From contig CAWAOX010000002.1 in NCBI GenBank assembly GCA_963783835.1, forward strand, positions 46,264-110,263: a stretch of DNA of 64,000 bases. The letters are read 5' to 3'. Numbering within the stretch: position 1 is the first letter of the stretch; every line of letters starts with the position of its first letter. The DNA comes from CAIQPS01 sp963783835 (lineage in GTDB: Bacteria > Actinomycetota > Thermoleophilia > RBG-16-64-13). This document shows, one piece after another, positions 1 to 8,914 of this stretch. The notes beneath the pieces were generated by a model. It saw only the letters and a program-made list of their open reading frames with translations. It had not been told where the DNA came from and ran no database searches. The position numbers and the translations under genes were made by a program.

Positions 1-1104
1 GGTGACGTACGTACGAAGGCCGCGCTTCTCCAGATGGAGATACGCGACCAGCCCGCTGCCGGAGGAGTCCGGCGGCTGAGCAGAGAGAAAATCGCCAAGG
101 GAGTACGCCACGTATTTGTCCTTTACCCGCCAGCTCGCGTAGGGCAAGAGGTGGCCGATGGGCTGGACCACACGGGCGTGGCACCCGAGAATCGCGTCCA
201 CGCCGCCGTCCTTGAGTATCTGCTCGGAGAGCACCACCTGATCCTCGCTCGGCCCCTGCTCGTATTCGGTGCCGTAGTTGAGCATCGCCACGACCACGTC
301 GGCGCCCCAACTCCGCGCCGTCATGGCGTCCTGCCTGACGCCGGCGAAATCGAGCATGTTGACCGCGAAGTCCTTATCGTCGGCATCAGGAAGCGTTCCG
401 GCGACCGAGGCCGTGTAGTTGAGAAAGGCCACCTTGATGCCCCGGATATCGGCGATCACCGGGGTGTTCCTCTCCTTCTGCGACCGGGAGGTCCCCACGT
501 GCGCCAGCCCGGCCTCATCAAGCCGGTCGAGCGTCCCCACGACCCCTTCCCACCCCAGGTCGAGGGCATGAGAGTTGGCCGTCGCCACCAGGTCCATCCC
601 CGTCTTCTTGAGCGCGAAGGCCAGTTCCCGGGGGGCATTGGCTAGAGGATCCGCGCTGTAGCCTGCTTCCGGCCCTGCGAGTCGGGGCTCGAGCGCCCCC
701 ACCGTGTAGTCGGCGTTGTAGAGGTACGGGGCGATGGGCGCAAGAACCGGGCCGAAGTCGTGGGAGCCGGTCTCGGGATCGCGGACCGATTCCAAGATGG
801 GCATCGAGGCGACGATGTCTCCCACAGCGGCGATGGTGATCTCGATGGGGGCCGCGGCGGTGGTGGTCGTCGATGAGGTGGGCTCAGGTGGCGCCGGGGG
901 CGGCGCTTCGGTGGTGGTAGTCGTGGTCTCCAATCCGGGGATGGTGGTAGCCACGACGACCGTGGGGGGCACGGTGATGGTCACACGAGCGTAACCAAGC
1001 ACAGGCTGCGTGTCTTCGCCCGGCAGAAGGATGAGCGGCGCACAGAGAGCAACGACCGCGAGGAGGGCGCCCAGTGCTTTCAGCGCGTTTCGCATGTTCT
1101 TCAT
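1..1104 (-). CDS. CapA-family metallophosphatase-like protein, membrane-anchored (3' end outside window)
   Basis: The reading frame is open from the ATG at 1104 to the window edge, about 368 codons, so the C-terminus is missing. Residues 1-30 form a hydrophobic signal or anchor, followed by a Thr/Pro/Ala-rich linker to about residue 80. The rest matches the PGA_cap (CapA) fold: an AAVGDIVA motif at the domain start, an ANSHALDLG motif where the family has its GNHxxD-type metal site, LGCHARVVQP near the end and a YSLGDFL motif. CapA proteins act outside the cell in poly-gamma-glutamate or capsule metabolism, but many members have no known substrate. No other capsule gene adjoins it. Family assignment is firm; substrate is unknown. 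Confidence 0.85.
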   Translation of the reverse strand, partial: MKNMRNALKALGALLAVVALCAPLILLPGEDTQPVLGYARVTITVPPTVVVATTIPGLETTTTTTEAPPPAPPEPTSSTTTTAAAPIEITIAAVGDIVASMPILESVRDPETGSHDFGPVLAPIAPYLYNADYTVGALEPRLAGPEAGYSADPLANAPRELAFALKKTGMDLVATANSHALDLGWEGVVGTLDRLDEAGLAHVGTSRSQKERNTPVIADIRGIKVAFLNYTASVAGTLPDADDKDFAVNMLDFAGVRQDAMTARSWGADVVVAMLNYGTEYEQGPSEDQVVLSEQILKDGGVDAILGCHARVVQPIGHLLPYASWRVKDKYVAYSLGDFLSAQPPDSSGSGLVAYLHLEKRGLRTYVT

Positions 1105-1226
1105 TGTAGCCCCGATCGAACGCCCCGCCTATGCCGCCCAGCGGTACCGGCGGGCGGGGACGTAGTATCATCTTTGCTTGCTGGAGAAACCGATAGTGAT
1201 GACAGCGAGAGGACACGGTAGGTTCC

Positions 1227-3329
1227 ATGCTTGAGTCTCTGCTCTATCCAAAGGCGGTCGCGGTGATGGGGGCGTCCCGCACGCCGGGAAAAGTCGGCTA
1301 CGCCGTTGTGGCCAACCTTATTCAGGGGGGATTTGAGGGGGATATCGTTCCGGTCAACCCGTCCGGCGGCGAAATGCTCGGCCACAAGATCTACACGAGC
1401 CTGGAGGAGTACGGCAAGCAGATCGACCTGAGTGTTATCGCAGTACCGACGGCAGCCGTCAAAGGAGCGGTGACGTCTTCGCTCCGGCAGGGCGCCAAGG
1501 CCGTCGTGGTGATCACAGCCGGTTTCAAGGAAGTGGGCGAGGAAGGGGCGCGCCTCGAACAGGAGATCGCCAATCTGTGCCACTCCTCGGGGGCCCGCAT
1601 GATGGGCCCGAACTGCCTGGGTCTCATCAACACGCACCACAAGATGAACGCTTCCTTCGCCAGCCATATGCCGGCGGTCGGAGGCATATCGGTCGTATCA
1701 CAGTCGGGCGCTCTCTGCACCGCGATCCTCGACTGGGCGGCGTCGCGAAAGATGGGTCTGGCGACGCTCACCAGTATCGGTAACAAGGCCGACCTCGACG
1801 AGGTCGACTTCCTCGCCGCGTTCGCGGAGGACGAGCGGACAAAAGTCGTCGTGGGCTACCTGGAGAGCATCGGCGCCGGCGACGAGTTCATCCGGGTGGC
1901 CGAATCGGTGGCGGCGATCAAACCGGTGGTGATCCTCAAAGCCGGCACCACGTCGGCGGGATCGAAGGCCGCGTCCTCACATACGGGTGCGCTGGCCGGC
2001 GCGGACATAGCCTACGGAGCGGCGTTCAAGCGGGCCGGCATCATCCGGGCCGACACCTTCGAGTCGCTGTTCGACTTCGCCGCCGCTCTGGCCATGCAGC
2101 CTCTCCCCAAGGGTGACCGCGTGGCTATCATCACCAACGCCGGCGGCCCGGGGATCATGACTGCCGACGCCGTCGAGACGAGCGGCATGAAGGTGGCCTC
2201 TCTGCATCCCGATATCGCCGAGGACCTCAGGGAGAGACTCCCCGCCGCGGCGAGCGTCGGCAACCCCATCGACGTCCTGGGCGACGCCGACCCCGACCGA
2301 TATGCCATGGCGGTCGAGGCGGCCCAGAGCGACCCGGCCGTCGACGCGGTCATAGTCATACTCACGCCCCAGGCCATGACCCGGCCGGCCGAGACGGCGC
2401 GCGCGATCGCAGCCAAGGCCAACGGACAAAAACCCCTGCTGGCGAGCTTCATGGGCGGCGCCGACGTGCTGCCCGGCCGTGAGGAACTGGTGGCAGCCAA
2501 TCTGCCCGACTACCCCTCCCCCGAGCGCGCCGTGGCGGCCCTCAAGGCCATGCATGACTACGCGTCCTGGCGGCTCCGTCCGCCGCGAATCGTCACCCGC
2601 TTCCCGGTCAACCGCCGGCGGGTGGAGCGCATCATCTCCCGGCAACAGCGGACCGGGCGCCTCTACATAGGCGAAGCCAAGGCCAAGGACATCCTGCGCG
2701 CCTACGACTTCATCGTGCCCGATGGCAGGCTTGTCGCAACGGTCGGCGAAGCGGTCGAAGCGGCGCCCCGTATCGGCTACCCGCTGGCAATGAAGATCGT
2801 CTCCCCCGACATCATCCACAAGTCCGACGTGGGCGGGGTCAAGCTCAACCTCAACAGCCCTCAGGACGTCGCGGACGCCTTCGAGCTGATGATGCTGCGC
2901 ATAGGCCGTTCGATGCCCGACGCCTTCCTCGAGGGAGTCTATCTCGAGCGCATGGTGCCGAAGGGCCAGGAGGTGATCCTGGGCATGACCCGGGACCCGC
3001 AGTTCGGTCCCATGCTGATGTTCGGCCTGGGCGGCATCTTCGTGGAAGTCATGAAAGACGTGACGTTCCACTTGGCCCCCATCACCTCGGCCGAAGCCAT
3101 GAGCATGCTCATGGGCACCAGGTCGTACAAGCTTCTCGAGGGTGTCCGCGGACAGGCCGGAGTCAACCTGGCGGCCATCGGCGAGGCGCTGCAGCGCATC
3201 AGCCAGCTGGTCACCGACTTCCCGCAGATCGCCGAGCTCGATATCAACCCCTTCATGGTAGGAAAAATGGGAGAAGATTCTGTCGCGGCCGACGCCCGAA
3301 TCCAGCTCGCCGCGGGAGGTGTGCTGTGA
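1227..3329 (+). CDS. ADP-forming acetate/acyl-CoA synthetase, fused alpha-beta type
   Basis: This 700-residue protein has the layout of the NDP-forming acyl-CoA synthetases. An N-terminal Rossmann CoA-binding domain (about residues 1-130, with VAVMGASRTPGKVG) is followed by succinyl-CoA-ligase-like domains and a C-terminal ATP-grasp domain from about residue 475. The phosphorylated histidine is recognisable in SSHTGALAG (His252). The family interconverts acyl-CoA plus ADP and phosphate with free acid plus ATP, so in an anaerobe it can conserve energy from acetyl-CoA. The next gene overlaps it by 4 bases and encodes a CoA-transferase, which suggests one acyl-CoA/acid module. The acyl substrate cannot be read from sequence. 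Confidence 0.9.
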   Translation: MLESLLYPKAVAVMGASRTPGKVGYAVVANLIQGGFEGDIVPVNPSGGEMLGHKIYTSLEEYGKQIDLSVIAVPTAAVKGAVTSSLRQGAKAVVVITAGFKEVGEEGARLEQEIANLCHSSGARMMGPNCLGLINTHHKMNASFASHMPAVGGISVVSQSGALCTAILDWAASRKMGLATLTSIGNKADLDEVDFLAAFAEDERTKVVVGYLESIGAGDEFIRVAESVAAIKPVVILKAGTTSAGSKAASSHTGALAGADIAYGAAFKRAGIIRADTFESLFDFAAALAMQPLPKGDRVAIITNAGGPGIMTADAVETSGMKVASLHPDIAEDLRERLPAAASVGNPIDVLGDADPDRYAMAVEAAQSDPAVDAVIVILTPQAMTRPAETARAIAAKANGQKPLLASFMGGADVLPGREELVAANLPDYPSPERAVAALKAMHDYASWRLRPPRIVTRFPVNRRRVERIISRQQRTGRLYIGEAKAKDILRAYDFIVPDGRLVATVGEAVEAAPRIGYPLAMKIVSPDIIHKSDVGGVKLNLNSPQDVADAFELMMLRIGRSMPDAFLEGVYLERMVPKGQEVILGMTRDPQFGPMLMFGLGGIFVEVMKDVTFHLAPITSAEAMSMLMGTRSYKLLEGVRGQAGVNLAAIGEALQRISQLVTDFPQIAELDINPFMVGKMGEDSVAADARIQLAAGGVL

Positions 3330-5239
3330 GCCCCGAGATGCTCGACTACGATAGTGACTGGCAGAGCAGGTATCACGACATGATCATGACCGCCGAACAG
3401 GCGGCGGCAAAGATCCGGCCCGGGCAAAGGGTGTTCATAGGTACCGGAGGCGCGCAACCCCTTCACCTCGTCCAGGCTCTGGTGGCAAGGCACAGGGAGC
3501 TGGCCGACACCGAGGTCCTTCACTCATTGACTCTGGGCGAAGCGCCGTACGCGTTCAAGGAGCTTGCGGACAATTTCCTGGTCAACACGTTCTTCATCTC
3601 CTCGAACGTGCGGGAGATGATCCAGCAGGGTTATGGGGAGTACACGCCCATCTCGCTGTTCGACATCCCCGCCCTGTTCGAGAGCGGCCGGATGCCACTG
3701 GACGTAGCCCTGATCCAGGTGACGCCCCCCGACCATCAGGGGCGCTGCAGCCTGGGCATCTCCGTCGACATCGTGAAGGCGGCCGCGGCCAACGCCGGCC
3801 TGGTCATCGCCCAGGTGAACCCGCAGATGCCGTGGACCTTGGGCGACAGCTTCGTCAGCATCTGGGACCTCGACATCCTGGTCCCGGTCGACGAGCCGCT
3901 CATCGAGACCGGCGACTACGCTTTCACCGACAACGTCCGATCAGGAGAGGTGGCCACCGAGGCGGCCGACCGTACCCGGGCCATCGGCGAGTACATCGCC
4001 TCGCTCGTGGAAGACGGTTCGACGCTCGAGGTGGGTATAGGCCGTATCCCCCACGGGGTGGTCGAGTTTCTCATGGACAAGAAGGACCTCGGGATCCACA
4101 CCGAGGTCGTCACCGACGCCATCATCGACCTTGTCGAAGCCGGAGTGATCACCGGCGCGCGGAAGGCGACCGACCGGGGCAAGATCGTCACCAGCTTCGC
4201 CATGGGGACCAAGAGACTGTACGACTACGTGGACAACAACCCCGTGTTCTCGTTCAACCCCACCGAGTACACGAACGACCCCTACGTGATCGGTAAGCAG
4301 AACAAGATGGTGGCCATCAACACCGCTCTCGAGATCGACCTGACCGGCCAGGTCTGTTCGGATTCTCTCGGGACGCGGTTCTACTCCGGCATCGGCGGCC
4401 AGGCCGACTTCAACCTCGGCGCCGGCCGCTCTCAGGATGGACGCGCCATCATCGCCCTGCCGTCGACCGCGGAGAAGGGCACGAAGTCGAGGATCGTCGC
4501 GTCTCTCGCGCCGGGAGCCGGCGTCGTGACCACCCGGGGCTACGTCCACTACGTGGTGACCGAGTACGGCATCGCCTACCTGCACGGCAAGAGCGTCCAG
4601 GAACGCGCTATGGCCCTCATCACCATCGCCCACCCCGATTTTCGGGAGGAGTTGCTGTCCAAGGCCGTGGAGTACAAATGGGTGCGCCCGGAGATGGCCG
4701 ACGTGGAAGGCCGCCTGTTTGTGGGCCCCAAGGAAGCCCGGACCACCATGCTTCTCGACGACGGGACGCTGGTCAGCTTCCGCTCGATGCAACCCACCGA
4801 CGAGAAAGAAACGAAAGACCTCTTCTACTCGCTCTCCCAGGAGACCGTCTACTACCGCTATATGTCGCACATGAAGCGGATCCCGAGGAAGCAGCTACAG
4901 AACTTCGTCTACGTCGACCACCGCACCGAAGTCGCGGTCGTGGGCACCGTGCCTGAGGCCCACGGCGAAGACATCATCGCCATCGGCCGCTACTATCTGG
5001 ATCAGAAGACCAACCGGGCGGAGGTCGCCTTCGTGGTCCGGGACGACTGGCAGATGCAGGGCATCGGCGGCTTCATCATGAAACACCTGGGCACTATCGC
5101 GAAGCGGAACGGGATCTCGGGCTTCACCGCTGAGGTCATGCGCGACAACAAGGCCATGCAGGCGGTCATCAACCACAGCGGGATGAAGGTCCGGAGCAGT
5201 CTGAACGACGGGGTGTTCCACTTCGAAATGGACTTCTGA
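3326..5239 (+). CDS. acetyl-CoA hydrolase/CoA-transferase family protein fused to a GNAT acetyltransferase domain
   Basis: The GTG start at 3326 overlaps the upstream stop (GTGA) and has a GGGAGGTG ribosome-binding site at 3314-3321. Residues 1 to about 450 match the AcH_transferase / 4-hydroxybutyrate CoA-transferase family, with the catalytic glutamate expected in IHTEVVTDAIIDL (Glu260) and a GAGVVTTRGYVHYVVTEYG segment typical of the C-terminal half. Residues from about 470 to 637 form a GNAT domain, with VAFVVRDDWQMQGIGGFIMK as the acetyl-CoA loop. The transferase half should move CoA between acids. The GNAT half may acetylate a protein, perhaps in response to acetyl-CoA; that is inference. 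Coupling to the acyl-CoA synthetase is seen directly. Confidence 0.88.
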   Translation: MSPEMLDYDSDWQSRYHDMIMTAEQAAAKIRPGQRVFIGTGGAQPLHLVQALVARHRELADTEVLHSLTLGEAPYAFKELADNFLVNTFFISSNVREMIQQGYGEYTPISLFDIPALFESGRMPLDVALIQVTPPDHQGRCSLGISVDIVKAAAANAGLVIAQVNPQMPWTLGDSFVSIWDLDILVPVDEPLIETGDYAFTDNVRSGEVATEAADRTRAIGEYIASLVEDGSTLEVGIGRIPHGVVEFLMDKKDLGIHTEVVTDAIIDLVEAGVITGARKATDRGKIVTSFAMGTKRLYDYVDNNPVFSFNPTEYTNDPYVIGKQNKMVAINTALEIDLTGQVCSDSLGTRFYSGIGGQADFNLGAGRSQDGRAIIALPSTAEKGTKSRIVASLAPGAGVVTTRGYVHYVVTEYGIAYLHGKSVQERAMALITIAHPDFREELLSKAVEYKWVRPEMADVEGRLFVGPKEARTTMLLDDGTLVSFRSMQPTDEKETKDLFYSLSQETVYYRYMSHMKRIPRKQLQNFVYVDHRTEVAVVGTVPEAHGEDIIAIGRYYLDQKTNRAEVAFVVRDDWQMQGIGGFIMKHLGTIAKRNGISGFTAEVMRDNKAMQAVINHSGMKVRSSLNDGVFHFEMDF

Positions 5240-5242
5240 GAG

Positions 5243-5323
5243 GCGAGGGGCCAAATGGGTTCCCCTCCGGCTGCGCACAAAAGCCTGTGCGACTCCTCCC
5301 CGGGCACCCATTTGGCCCCTCGC
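5243..5323. terminator. long perfect inverted repeat between convergent genes, probable bidirectional terminator
   Basis: An 18-base arm at 5243-5260 is exactly complementary to 5306-5323. The 45-base loop contains a smaller nested hairpin (GCACA/TGTGC). It lies between the CoA-transferase gene ending at 5239 and the oppositely oriented PIN toxin gene ending at 5430, where a shared terminator is expected. There is no long T-tract, so it may instead be a REP-like element. Confidence 0.55.
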
Positions 5324-5429
5324 GTTCCGCTTCGGTGGGAGGGTTGGCCGCTACTGGCCGGGTGAAACACCTAGTCTTGAGCGGCCTAGACCTAGCCGGC
5401 AGTGCGGCGATCGGGGCCGAGGTCGCCTG

Positions 5430-5861
5430 CTAGAAGAAGGTCTCGCGCTCTATTCCCAGCGCCTCAGCTGCCTGGGCCATCACGCGGTCGGCGGTGGCCA
5501 GGGTGGCTATGCCCGACGAGCGCATGACGCCGAGATGCAGCGCGTCCAGGGTGCAGAGGGGAATGCCGGGGTGCGCGCCCAGTAGCGATTCGGCGATGAG
5601 GAACGACTCGACGGTGTGCGGCAGGAGCACGAGGTGGCCCATCGCGATATCGCCTTCGAACGTCGCGATCACCCTCCCCTGAATCTCCGCATCGATGCAG
5701 CCCTCGCGTTTGCGCCTGGCGAGGATCGACCTCATCTCCGCCTTGGTGAGAAGACTTATGTATACCGGGCAGACTCGGCGGAGGTACTCCTCCACGTCGT
5801 CGGACCGCGATTCGGCCACATACCACTTCGCGAGGGCGCTCGTGTCGAAGTAGACGCTCGT
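5430..5861 (-). CDS. PIN-domain toxin of a type II toxin-antitoxin pair (VapC-like), apparent ACG start
   Basis: The protein begins SVYFDTSALAKWYV and carries the PIN acidic residues: Asp in FDTSALAK, Glu in LLTKAEMRS, Asp in CTLDALHLG and Asp in LATADRVM. VapC toxins are Mg-dependent RNases that cut tRNA or rRNA. No ATG, GTG or TTG lies near the conserved N-terminus. An ACG at 5861-5859 sits 4 bases after the antitoxin stop and 8 bases after a GGGAGAGAGG ribosome-binding site, exactly where the start should be. The only upstream in-frame ATG (5945) would add 28 unrelated residues that lie over the antitoxin gene. Either translation starts at ACG or an ATG has been lost. Confidence 0.8.
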   Translation of the reverse strand, partial: TSVYFDTSALAKWYVAESRSDDVEEYLRRVCPVYISLLTKAEMRSILARRKREGCIDAEIQGRVIATFEGDIAMGHLVLLPHTVESFLIAESLLGAHPGIPLCTLDALHLGVMRSSGIATLATADRVMAQAAEALGIERETFF

Positions 5862-5865
5862 AGCG

Positions 5866-6093
5866 CTAGCCTCTCTCCCGATCTTCCCGGATAAGTACCT
5901 CGCTTGGGACGTCCTGGTACGGCATGCCGGCCCGCAGGTCCGCATGGCTGGGAGCCGAGCGGCACGAATCGACGGGCGTGACTCTCGCGAGCGCGCGCCC
6001 GTGGCGGGTCACGAGGATCTCCTGCTCCTTCTTCACGATCTCGTCAAGCGCGGAGAGGGACTCTCGGAATTCTCTGATCGACATCGTGCGCAT
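5866..6093 (-). CDS. Phd/YefM-type antitoxin
   Basis: This 75-residue protein has the Phd/YefM layout: an N-terminal DNA-binding segment (MSIREFRESLSALDEIV), then EQEILVTRHGRALARVTPV, and an acidic, flexible C-terminus that would wrap the toxin. It starts at 6093, or at the second Met at 6084. It directly precedes the PIN toxin, so the antitoxin-first order expected for type II modules holds. Family members bind their own promoter with the toxin as co-repressor. Confidence 0.85.
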   Translation of the reverse strand: MRTMSIREFRESLSALDEIVKKEQEILVTRHGRALARVTPVDSCRSAPSHADLRAGMPYQDVPSEVLIREDRERG

Positions 6094-6130
6094 AGCACCC
6101 CTCGGCTCGCTTTATTCCTTTGTGCCACAT

Positions 6131-6158
6131 ATTGTATCGCAAGTGCACATCTCTCCAA
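6131..6158 (-). promoter_or_regulatory. candidate promoter of the toxin-antitoxin pair
   Basis: Reading the minus strand, TTGGAG (6158-6153) and TACAAT (6136-6131) are 16 bases apart, about 40 bases upstream of the antitoxin start. Partly symmetric sequence lies around it and could hold the autoregulatory site. Pattern match only. Confidence 0.4.
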
Positions 6159-6243
6159 GGACGGCTTCACCCGTACTTTCCGCTCCTGGTATATTGCCTC
6201 TTGGCACCTGCTGCCATGGCTCCGTCGTGCCGATAGAAGGACT

Positions 6244-7956
6244 ATGAAGAGAACGTCCCTTTTTGCCCCGCTGCTGGTGATTGCTTTGACCGTCGTCTTC
6301 CTCTTGGGCATCGGCGTCACCGGCGCAAGCGCGGCCGCCGTCACCCGTTATCAACAGAACGCCTCCCAGTTCGGCTATTCGGGCACCTGGACCGTCTCGT
6401 CGGCCACCGCGGCCTCGGGGGGCAGCTTCAGGTACGCGAACGCATCCGGCGCCTCGGTCACGGTTGCCTTCAACGGCACGTATCTTGCCTGGATCGCCAA
6501 GAAGTACGCATCCTACGGCATCGCCCGGGTCACGCTCGACGGGACGAAGACCTACTCCGTCGATCTCTACAACAGAAGCGCGGTGTATCAGGCGAGGGTC
6601 TGGGAAACGGGCATTCTTGACCCGGGTATTCACACCGTCAAGATCGAGTGGACCGGTACGAAAAACGTTCTGGCCACCAATACCAACGTCGGCGTAGACG
6701 CGTTCGACGTGGCGGGAAGCCTGATCGGCGTGGCCCGACTGGAGCAGAGCGACCAGCACCTGGGTTGGACCGGGAACTGGGCGAAGGTGTCAAGCACCTC
6801 CTACTCCGGGGGCGCCGCCTGGTACGCGAACTCTGCCGGATCGGCGGTGACCATAGAGTTCGACGGCGCGAGCCTCAGCCTTCTGGGCAAGAAGGGGCCG
6901 ACGTACGGCATCGCGAGGGTGACCCTGGACGATGACCCTCCGGTGCGGGTGGACCTCTACAACGCCACCATCGTCTACCAGCAGAAGATGTGGTCGAGCG
7001 GCTCGCTGACTACCGGCCATCACGTCGTGAAAGTCGAGTGGACCGGCGAGAAACGCGCGGCGGCGACCAAGACCAACATCGGCCTCGACGCGGTGGAGGT
7101 CATGGGGAACCTGACGACAGCCCCGCTCTCGTACCTCGCGTTCGATCAGGCGCGGGCCATGGCTCATCTCCACAAGCTGGCGGTGGATATCGGCGTGCGG
7201 CATGGGGGCAGCGTGCAGGAGATGGAGGCCGTGCAGTATGCGGTGGACCACTTCACCGCCCTCGGCTACCAGCCGGAGGTCATCGACGTTCCCGTGATCA
7301 ACGGGACTACTTCGCACGATGTGATCGCGGTGAAGCCCGGTTCCTCCAAGCTGACCGTACTGGTAGGCGCGCACATGGACAGTTACGGGGTATCCCCCGG
7401 CGGAAATGACAACGGGTCGGGTTCAGCTGCCGTCCTGGAGCTCGCGCGGGCGCTCAAAGAAGTGGACCTGGTCCCCACGGTCGTGCTCGTCCTCTTCGGG
7501 CAGGAGGAGCCGATCGGGGATGGGAACGCCGACCACCACCACTTCGGGTCGCGACGGTATCTGGCGCAGATGACGGTCGGCGAGAAGGCCGATCTCGCGG
7601 CGATGATCTCCCTGGACATGATCGGCAACGGCTCCACCTTCAACGTCCGGATGATGGAGAAGGGGCCGAAAGCCCTCGTGAACAGGCTGCAGTCCTATTC
7701 GACCCTGACCAACGGGGGACTCGTCTACCTCAAAGACCCCTCCCGGTACGGCTACAGCGATCACGAGCCGTTCGAGCTGGCCGGCTATCCGGTCGCGTGG
7801 CTGGAGTGGCGGGAGGATGGGGCCTACCACACCTCCGGCGACACCTACACTCACTGCGGCGCAGCCAAGATCCAGAAGGCCGGCGGACTGGTACTGGGGT
7901 TCCTTGGCAGCCTCCGTCTGACCGACCTCCAGGCGCTGCAGGCCGCCCGCTACTAG
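6244..7956 (+). CDS. secreted M28-family metallopeptidase with two N-terminal repeat domains
   Basis: The start at 6244 gives a clear signal peptide (MKRTSLFAPLLVIALTVVFL, then GASA). Two homologous domains of about 125 residues follow, at roughly 35-160 and 160-285; each ends with a VKIEWTG or VKVEWTG strand and a N[VI]G[VL]DA motif. The M28 domain occupies about 300-560 and shows all expected zinc and catalytic residues: His in VGAHMDSYG, Asp in GGNDNGSGS, Glu-Glu in FGQEEP, Asp in SLDMIGNG and His in AYHTSGDTYTH. It is probably an extracellular aminopeptidase that scavenges peptides. The repeats may bind a polymer or the cell wall. It stands alone. Confidence 0.9.
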   Translation: MKRTSLFAPLLVIALTVVFLLGIGVTGASAAAVTRYQQNASQFGYSGTWTVSSATAASGGSFRYANASGASVTVAFNGTYLAWIAKKYASYGIARVTLDGTKTYSVDLYNRSAVYQARVWETGILDPGIHTVKIEWTGTKNVLATNTNVGVDAFDVAGSLIGVARLEQSDQHLGWTGNWAKVSSTSYSGGAAWYANSAGSAVTIEFDGASLSLLGKKGPTYGIARVTLDDDPPVRVDLYNATIVYQQKMWSSGSLTTGHHVVKVEWTGEKRAAATKTNIGLDAVEVMGNLTTAPLSYLAFDQARAMAHLHKLAVDIGVRHGGSVQEMEAVQYAVDHFTALGYQPEVIDVPVINGTTSHDVIAVKPGSSKLTVLVGAHMDSYGVSPGGNDNGSGSAAVLELARALKEVDLVPTVVLVLFGQEEPIGDGNADHHHFGSRRYLAQMTVGEKADLAAMISLDMIGNGSTFNVRMMEKGPKALVNRLQSYSTLTNGGLVYLKDPSRYGYSDHEPFELAGYPVAWLEWREDGAYHTSGDTYTHCGAAKIQKAGGLVLGFLGSLRLTDLQALQAARY

Positions 7957-7967
7957 ACGGGTGAAGC

Positions 7968-7995
7968 GGGCCGCGCCGCAGGGCGCGGGCGGCCC
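7968..7995. terminator. GC-rich hairpin between convergent genes
   Basis: GGGCCGCGCC pairs, with a small bulge, with GGCGCGGGCGGCCC across a GCAG loop, in the 41-base gap between the peptidase gene and the oppositely oriented nitrilase gene. No clear T-tract is present. Confidence 0.5.
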
Positions 7996-7997
7996 CT

Positions 7998-8801
7998 CTA
8001 CCCGAAGAGGTCGCGGCGCCGGTGCTTGTGAACCGGCATTCGTTCCCGCACCGACCGCACGTACGTCATGTCGAGTTCGACCGCGAGGGTGTCCACGCCT
8101 TCCCGGCATTGGGCGATCACGGTGCCCCACGGATCGGCCACCAGGCTATGCCCATAGGACTGCTTGCCCGGCGCCCACGGGCCCCACTGGCCGCAGGCGG
8201 CCACGTAACAGCCGTTCTCGATAGCCCGGGCCCGGATCAACGGCTCCCAGTGATACATGCCCGTCGGTACCGTGAAGGCCGCGGGCAGCAGGAGCAGCTC
8301 GGCCCCGGATTCGGCGAGAGCCCGGAACAGCTCGGGGAAACGGAGGTCGTAGCAGATGGCCAGACCGACGATCACGCCGTCGCAGTCGAACACGGCTATC
8401 CGGTCGCCAGGGCTTATCGCCTGGGACTCCCGGTATTCGCTGCCGTCGGGAAGGACGATGTCGAACAAATGGAGCTTGCTGTAGCGGGCGACCTGAACGC
8501 CGCCGCGGTCGTAGACGACGCTGGTGTTGAAGTTGCCCTCGTCACGACGCTCGATCAGGCTTCCGCAATGGAGAAAGATGCTTTTTGCGCGGGCCTGCTC
8601 GCGCGCCCACTCGGTGCTGGGGCCCGGGATCGGCTCCGCGGCAGCCGCGTTGGCCTCGTCGCTTCCTAGGTGATTGAACATCTCGGGCAGCACCACGAGG
8701 TCCGCGCCCTGGTAGGCGAGCTTTTCGATGCCCTCTTCCGCCGCCGCCAGGTTGGCGGCTTTGCCCTGACGCGAGTTCATCTGGACGAGCCCGATCTTCA
8801 T
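7998..8801 (-). CDS. carbon-nitrogen hydrolase (nitrilase superfamily, Nit1/Nit2-like omega-amidase type)
   Basis: The 267-residue length is normal for the family. The catalytic triad is visible: Glu40 in VVLPEMF, Lys109 in YSKLHLFD and Cys150 in AICYDLRFPE. The YSKLHLFD and CYDLRFPE motifs resemble the Nit1/Nit2 branch, whose members hydrolyse deaminated glutathione or omega-amides such as alpha-ketoglutaramate, so a metabolite-repair role is likely. It is cytoplasmic, with no signal peptide. It is transcribed in the same direction as the phosphate transport genes but 113 bases separate them, so co-regulation is uncertain. Confidence 0.88.
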   Translation of the reverse strand: MKIGLVQMNSRQGKAANLAAAEEGIEKLAYQGADLVVLPEMFNHLGSDEANAAAAEPIPGPSTEWAREQARAKSIFLHCGSLIERRDEGNFNTSVVYDRGGVQVARYSKLHLFDIVLPDGSEYRESQAISPGDRIAVFDCDGVIVGLAICYDLRFPELFRALAESGAELLLLPAAFTVPTGMYHWEPLIRARAIENGCYVAACGQWGPWAPGKQSYGHSLVADPWGTVIAQCREGVDTLAVELDMTYVRSVRERMPVHKHRRRDLFG

Positions 8802-8914
8802 GCGGCCATCATACCCGGAAGAGGTGCGAAACCTCGCGGCGTTCGCATTGCAGAAACCGCGTCTTGCAACCTATTGTGCAAAAGCGACCGGGTGGGGCAA
8901 CTCGGCCCCCCCGA

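Noticed and set aside
34..645. A 203-codon plus-strand frame opposite the CapA-like gene
   Set aside because: It has no family features, and the opposite strand encodes a clear CapA domain through the same region.
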